Shown here in pieces: positions 58,597-64,000 of a DNA stretch of 64,000 bases; the first letter of the stretch is position 1; each line of letters begins with the position of its first letter. The position numbers were made by a program, and so were the translations under genes. Origin of the DNA: Heterostelium album PN500 (lineage: Eukaryota; Evosea; Eumycetozoa; Acytosteliales; Acytosteliaceae); assembly GCF_000004825.1 (NCBI RefSeq), contig NW_008805064.1:1178001-1242000 (forward strand), written 5' to 3'. A model generated the notes under the pieces. The model was not told where the DNA came from. It made no database searches and was given only the letters and a program-made list of their open reading frames with translations.

Positions 58597-60517
58597 ATGA
58601 CAGACTATAGTGATTTAGAGTTATTGAAGAAAAGAATAGATTGTGTATCTGTTGAAAGAGGTTGGAAATGGAACTCGAAATCTAAAGTATCAAAGACTGT
58701 ACAGCCAACAAATTCAAAGAAAACAACAACAACAACAACAACAACAGCAACAGCTACAAAAACAGATAATCTTTCAAATACCAGTCATAAACGTATACAT
58801 ATTTTATCTTTATTAATATCACCTGATGATGACGACTATAAAGATAGTAACACTAATAAAAACAATAGTAATAATAGTACCAATAAAGATATAAAATCAT
58901 CTTCACTAACAAAATCAATACCAACAACTACATCTACATCAGCATTAAAATCAAATACCACCTCCAAAACAACAAAAGAAAATAATCTCACAAATCAGTT
59001 GAAGACATTAAGAAGATTAAGTAGTTCAAATGGTATTCTTGATCTTCTTGGTAATGAAACTTTGTATTCCAGTAATGAAACCATTAGTAATAATACTAAA
59101 ATAGATGATAATAATAATAATAATAGTAGTAGCAATAGTAATAATAGCAATAATAAAACAAAAATAGGTAATAATAATAATAGTAATAAAAACAATGAAA
59201 GTAGACAAAAGAAAGTGGATGACGTTGATGAAATGCTTATTAAGAGTATGAGCAGAGTTAGCATTAGTAAACAATCTGATTATACAAAGAAGAAGATTGT
59301 AAAAGAGAGTGATCCATATACTGATTTACCTTCAAAACCTAAACAATTGTAATGCTGTTATCATTAATTATTTATTAATTGGAGTGATTGTTTAATATAC
59401 TAATTAATATAATGTTATGTTATTTTTTTGTTTCAATGAAAATATATATATATATATAAAATATATATAGCTATATGGATAAATATAAAGATATCAATAA
59501 TAAAGATAATAATATTGATATTGCAATATGTCCACCATTAAACAATCTTTCGAAGCTGACCGACTCGGATCAAGCAAACTATATCAAGTTCAAAGAGGAA
59601 TATGTTAGAAACTATTTCCAGCTGTTCAATACAACCATCTTCAAAGACAAATTCAAAGAAGATCTTATTATCATCTCAAAGGAATCGAAAACTCTTACCT
59701 TTAACATCAACGAATCTACTTCCAGCTCCAACTCCTCCGCGCCAAAGATATCACCTGCAACCATCTCCATCCAACAGGATCCAACAACCAAAGACAGAGT
59801 TGCATTCATAACAATATTTATCAATCATATATCAACTATTCGTAAGTTAGTTATAGATAATTTAACTTGGCAGGTGCTAATTAATCTAATCTAACCAATA
59901 TTTATTTATTACTAATAATAATAATAATATTAAAAAAAGAGAAACTTGTAAATGTCTTGTGTCATCAGATGTGTCATGCAGCAACATGGATATTTGATGG
60001 TAGTACGGTTTCGCATGGCGTCCAATTTAAGTATTGGGTACGTGTTGCACTCGGTATCTATCCGGATCTCTCCATTGATCTCTGTGATAACTACGGACCG
60101 ACTTCCAAATATCACTACAAATGCTCCAATGCCAAGTGCTCAACCGTTTTCGGTAGAGACACTCCATTCGAAGAGGAAACACTCTGTGGTTCTTGTGAAT
60201 CACCTATTGTACCTGTAAATTTAGATTCTACATCGTCCTCTTTCTCGACAACCACCAACAATATCAACAACAACAATGTTAATAGTGTTAGTAATACAAC
60301 CTCAACTACAACTTCAGCATCATCTTCATCAAATAACAACAATAATAATAATAATAATATCATTGTAGATCCAGAGTTTCAACAGTTCTATAATGAAAAC
60401 AAAGCAATGATCGATCAAAAGTATAAAGGAATGTCAGATGAACAGAAACTGTCAGTTATTAAATTAAAATATAACCAACAGAAAGCAAAGACACAGAAAA
60501 CAAAAACACTGAAATAA
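58597..60517 (+). CDS. SprT/GCNA-like protein with altered metalloprotease motif
   Basis: Three exons (58597-59348, 59471-59841, 59940-60517) encode 566 residues. The first intron uses GTAATG and ATATATAG, and joins what otherwise look like two separate open frames. The N-terminal 250 residues are disordered, with Thr, Asn and Ser runs. The SprT-like domain lies at about residues 295-450: CHQMCHAATWIFDG, then SHGVQFKYWVRVALG, then YHYKC...C with GRDTPFEEETLCGSC, a zinc ribbon. Family members (GCNA/ACRC, SPRTN) are zinc metalloproteases that degrade DNA-protein crosslinks and use HExxH. Here the glutamate codon reads CAG, giving HQxxH, while the three His ligands are kept. The protein is therefore probably inactive as a protease unless the base is an error. 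Its likely role would be binding only. Confidence 0.85.
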
Positions 60518-60824
60518 ATCTATGAATACTGATTATGTCAGCAAATGATCGAAGTGGAACCATTCGGTTATTACACTTCATTACCAACTCTAAAACAAAA
60601 AACAAAAAAAAAACGATTCTTTTTTTTTCAAATTTAAATTCAAATATTTGTTTGATATGATGATCATTATTGTTATTGTTGTTGTTAAGCAAACCGATTA
60701 ATTAAACAAACATAAATAATAGAAGTAGTAGTAGTAGTAGTAGTACTTTATTTAATAATATATAGCTTTATAATATATTATTAGTATCGTTTTGTACATA
60801 TAAGATATATATATAGATAGGAAA
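60518..60824. other. Intergenic
   Basis: Short AT-rich spacer between the SprT-like gene and the SDHAF1 gene, both on the plus strand. It contains an (AGT)n tract near 60,725-60,745. Nothing else is seen. Confidence 0.6.
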
Positions 60825-61172
60825 ATGGCATCACCTTTTGTTGTTGCAGGTGTAGAAGCAGTCGCTAATGGAGCACCTAGATATAGTGGAGTACAGAAAC
60901 AAGTTTTGTCATTATATAGAAATTTCATCAGACAATCATTAAAGAACGATAGACTGAATAGTGGAAGCAGTAGTAGCAGTAGTGGCAGTGGTGAACAATC
61001 ATATCCGATGACCAGTTATATACAAAGTCAATTCAGAACGAAAGCCAAATCAATATCTAGAAGAGACATCTCAAAGATCGAAATGATGTTACTGAAAGGT
61101 CAGAGACAATTAAAATTAATTAAAAGTCAAGGCATGAGTGGATTCTCTGTTGTTAATTCTCCTAATAATTAA
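60825..61172 (+). CDS. sdhaf1: Succinate dehydrogenase assembly factor 1 (LYR-motif protein)
   Basis: A single exon encodes 115 residues. The LYR block reads GVQKQVLSLYRNFIRQSL, matching human SDHAF1 (LQRQVLSLYRDLLR). After a Ser/Gly insert, IQSQFRTKAKSISRRDISKI, then LKGQRQLKLIKSQ aligns with the second helix pair of the human factor (RAEFRQHA...[24 protein letters not shown]). SDHAF1 chaperones the iron-sulfur subunit SdhB and helps it acquire its clusters in the mitochondrial matrix. The insert of about 18 Ser/Gly residues between the halves is a dictyostelid feature. The N-terminus is short and uncharged, as often in LYR proteins. Its client, sdhB, is in the same window. Confidence 0.88.
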   Translation: MASPFVVAGVEAVANGAPRYSGVQKQVLSLYRNFIRQSLKNDRLNSGSSSSSSGSGEQSYPMTSYIQSQFRTKAKSISRRDISKIEMMLLKGQRQLKLIKSQGMSGFSVVNSPNN

Positions 61173-62115
61173 TAATAATAATAATAATAGGAGTAAAGTT
61201 AGTTTTTATATTATAATTTATTTAAATAAAGTAAATAAGATTGTAATAGTTTGTAAATATATATTATAAAAAGAATAGAATATATAAATTGAAGAGAGAA
61301 AGATAGTTTGATAATCAGTATCGCCTTTTTGGAAATCATTAATATATAAAGAAATATTGAATCGAGTAGCTAGATCTAAAGTAACTAAAGAATGATCAAT
61401 GATCGAGGTGTTTTAGACAAACCAAGTAGCAACTGTTTATTAATAAAATGACATATTGCAGTTCGAGAAAGAATTGCAGGTCATTAAGATATTAATATTA
61501 AGTAGACAACTAAACCGTCACAAATCACATATCTTGACTCTAAATATAGCTGAATCGATTCAAGCATTCCCTCACATGTTTTATTTGCACATCAACACCA
61601 AGCCCATTCAAGCCATTTGCATTGAACGCAACCTATAATGCTGGAAAGCAATTGTCTTGTTGATATCATCATCTTTTAAAAACTATCTTTATAAACTTTT
61701 AAAAAATTTAAAAATAAAAATAAAATAAATATCTTATCTTACTTTATTTTTTTGCTGTTTAATACCATAAAGATGATGTAATTTCTAATTTTAAACTAAA
61801 ATTGATTAATTAATATAAATTATTTCTAGTATTCAAAAACAAAAACAATAAAAAATCAAGAAACTAAATACTCATGATTATGTATGAGTTTCAGTGGGAA
61901 AATTTATCTGGGTCTTTAGAGAAAAAAACAAAAAGCAAAAAAAATATAAATAACAAACATATGCAAGATCATCAAAAATTCAAAGATTTTTTAAAACTAA
62001 ATATTAAATCATCATAATCATAATCATATTTAATATCGATCAATCAGAATAATAATTTGTAAATAAATATAAAAAATAAAGTCATTTTAATAGTAATAAT
62101 AAATATTCAATCAAA
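61173..62115. other. Intergenic with a coding-like patch
   Basis: Spacer between the SDHAF1 gene and the dynamin gene, both on the plus strand. Bases at about 61,456-61,638 are open on the plus strand for 60 codons and less AT-rich than their flanks, without a convincing start; see findings. The rest is AT-rich. Confidence 0.55.
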
Positions 62116-64000
62116 ATGTCATTGATCGTTTCATCGTCATCATCAATGTCAACTTTGTTGACAAACAATTTGGTGACAATGTCAAGTTCAATGCTAACTA
62201 GAATGTGTCATCAAAGAGCCTATAGTAATATCAATGGTACCATAAAGAAATATAATAGATATAAGCTAAATCATAGTAATAAGTCATTGCACAAGAGAAA
62301 TGGATCGATTTCCATTTCAAATTATTTTAAATCAATGTCAATCAATAATAATGAAACATCCAATGTTAGTGGATTAAGCAAACAATTTTCAACAGCAACT
62401 ACAACACAACCAATAGTTGGTGGTATTCCCAATGAAAAGTTTGAGACTGTAGGTTACAGTTTGCTCCCTGTAGTCAATAAGTTGCAAGAGATCACTTCAC
62501 TCATTGGTTCGGAGATCAAGTTACCACAGATCGTTGTCATCGGTTCACAATCCAGTGGAAAGTCGTCGGTATTGGAGAATCTCGTTGGTAGAGATTTCCT
62601 GCCGCGTGGTAGTGGTCTTGTCACCAGACGTCCACTCGTGCTACAGCTGATCAGAATCGAGGACAATGCAGAGTGGGGTGAATTCGCTCACACTGGCGAT
62701 GTCCGTTTCAACTTTGCGGGAATTCGCGACGAGATCGAAGCAGAGACAAACCGTGTTGCCGGTGCCAACAAAGAGATCTCCAGCGATCCAATCATCCTAA
62801 AGATTTTCTCGCCCTACGTCATTCCATTGACACTGGTCGATCTTCCGGGTATCACACGTATCCCCATTGGCAATCAGCCAACCAATATCGAGGAGCGAAT
62901 CCGTGATATGGTGCTTGACTACATCTCCAATCCAAACTCGATCATTCTCGCTATTTCCGCTGCCAATCAAGATATTGTGACATCGGATGCTTTGAAGTTG
63001 GCAAAGGAGGTCGATCCAGAGGGTCGTCGTACCATTGGTGTACTGACAAAGCTCGATCTCATGGATCGTGGAACCGATGCAATGGATATCCTGCTCGGTC
63101 ACACCGTACCATTGAAACTTGGATTCGTTGGAATCATCAATCGTAGTCAACACGACATTCAAACCAAGAAGGCAATCAGCACAATGTTGAAGGACGAAGA
63201 ACGTTGGTTCCAGAATCATCCGGTGTACAGCCGAATCGCCAATCAAACAGGATCGATCTTTTTGGCACAGAAATGCAACAAAATCCTTACCAAACACATT
63301 AGAGAGTCGATGCCAGGTGTAAAGAACCAAATTCGTGCACTCATCAACAAGTATCGTGAGGAACTCGAGAACTATGGAGAACCAACTCCAGAGCGTGCCT
63401 CTGATAAATCTCGTTTACTCATTGACATAATGAACAAATTTGCACTACAATTTAGAGCTGATCTCGAAGGTGTAAATGATGATCAATTAACTGATCATAT
63501 GTAAGTTGTCAATTCTTCTTTTATTTATAAACTAGTTATATTCAAATCACTAAAACCTTTTGTTCTTTTTCTTTTAACAATTAATAATGATAATAGTAAT
63601 GGAGGAGCTAGAATTAGATATATATTCTCACAGGCATTTAAGAATACAAGTGTAAAGCCATTCGATTGGTTGACAGATCAACAGTTGAGATTGGCATTGA
63701 GAAATTCATCTGGTATCCGTCCAACAATGTTCATTCCACAAAAGACATTCGATTCTTTGATAAAGATTCAAATCGAGAAACTCAAAGATCCAGCTGTGCA
63801 ATGTGCTGATTTGGTATTGGACGAGCTCCTTCGTATCTTGACACAGGTGGACTCTCATATCTTCTCGCGATTCCCAGTGTTGAGAGAGCGTATTGTTGAG
63901 GTTGCAAACAACGTACTTAGAAAGCTCTTGAGCCCAACCAACAAGATGATCTCCGATATGGTCGATGCCGAATGCAGCTACATTAATACATCACACCCAA
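62116..64000 (+). CDS. dymB: Dynamin B-like large GTPase (3' end beyond the window)
   Basis: Exon 1 is 62116-63500 and exon 2 starts at 63597 and runs off the right edge; the junction is phase 2. About 596 residues are visible. The first 100 residues are rich in Ser, Asn, Lys and Arg with almost no acids and end LSKQFSTATTTQ; they look like a mitochondrial presequence. The GTPase domain follows: IGSQSSGKSSVLE (P-loop), TRRPLVLQL (switch I), LVDLPGIT (G3), TKLDLMDRG (G4). The dynamin middle domain begins with ARIRYIFSQAFK. D. discoideum dynamin B has such a cleaved mitochondrial leader and affects membranes and the cytoskeleton, so the symbol is given on that basis. The C-terminal effector domain lies outside the window. 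Confidence 0.88.

Overview
The window is nuclear DNA of a social amoeba (dictyostelid). Intergenic DNA and introns are very AT-rich with long A and T runs. Introns are short (mostly 55-150 bases), start GTAAGT or GTATGT and end TAG. Proteins carry long Asn, Gln, Thr and Ser runs. Gene content is typical of the group: RIP3/SIN1, Rab11, a frizzled/smoothened-like receptor, a phospholipase B-like protein and dynamin B. Coding exons are less AT-rich than usual for Dictyostelium discoideum, so another dictyostelid is likely; the species cannot be fixed from the sequence. No tRNA, rRNA, CRISPR array, retroelement or DNA transposase gene was seen.

Layout. 1-9.8 kb, minus strand: a signal-less alpha-2-macroglobulin-like protein with two ubiquitin-like domains (3' end off the left edge), then the TORC2 subunit RIP3/SIN1. 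11.5-20.2 kb, plus strand: mitochondrial RNA polymerase, protein phosphatase 1 inhibitor-3, phospholipase B-like protein and Rab11. 20.6-28.2 kb: a coactosin-like protein (minus), succinate dehydrogenase iron-sulfur subunit, a frizzled/smoothened-like receptor that looks damaged, and an aldo-keto reductase (minus). 29-37 kb: a leucine-rich-repeat protein, a FAM177-like protein, a CHY zinc-finger protein (minus) with an 18-base first coding exon, and a Gln/Pro-rich protein with a bacterial-type beta-helix. 37-46 kb: mitochondrial Lon, a SnoaL-like protein, ATP synthase subunit d and an NDC1-like nucleoporin. 46-57 kb: a cysteine-rich GPI-anchor candidate (minus), UTP6 and a TSET subunit (TTRAY2-like). 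57-64 kb: glycine cleavage T-protein (minus), a SprT/GCNA-like protein, SDHAF1 and a dynamin B-like protein (runs off the right edge).

Several products act in mitochondria: RNA polymerase, SdhB and its assembly factor SDHAF1, Lon, ATP synthase d, T-protein, dynamin B and perhaps a long form of the aldo-keto reductase. Others belong to signalling and traffic: RIP3, Rab11, TSET and the receptor.

Most notable points. A complete ubiquitin-like fold ending in Gly-Gly lies at the bait position of the alpha-2-macroglobulin. The SprT-like protein has HQxxH in place of the catalytic HExxH. A bacterial-type beta-helix sits behind a disordered Gln/Pro-rich leader. A near-perfect 39-bp inverted repeat lies downstream of lon. 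Single-base reading-frame breaks in four otherwise intact genes point to either assembly errors or recent decay. Exon boundaries were placed by eye from splice signals and reading phase; no search was run.
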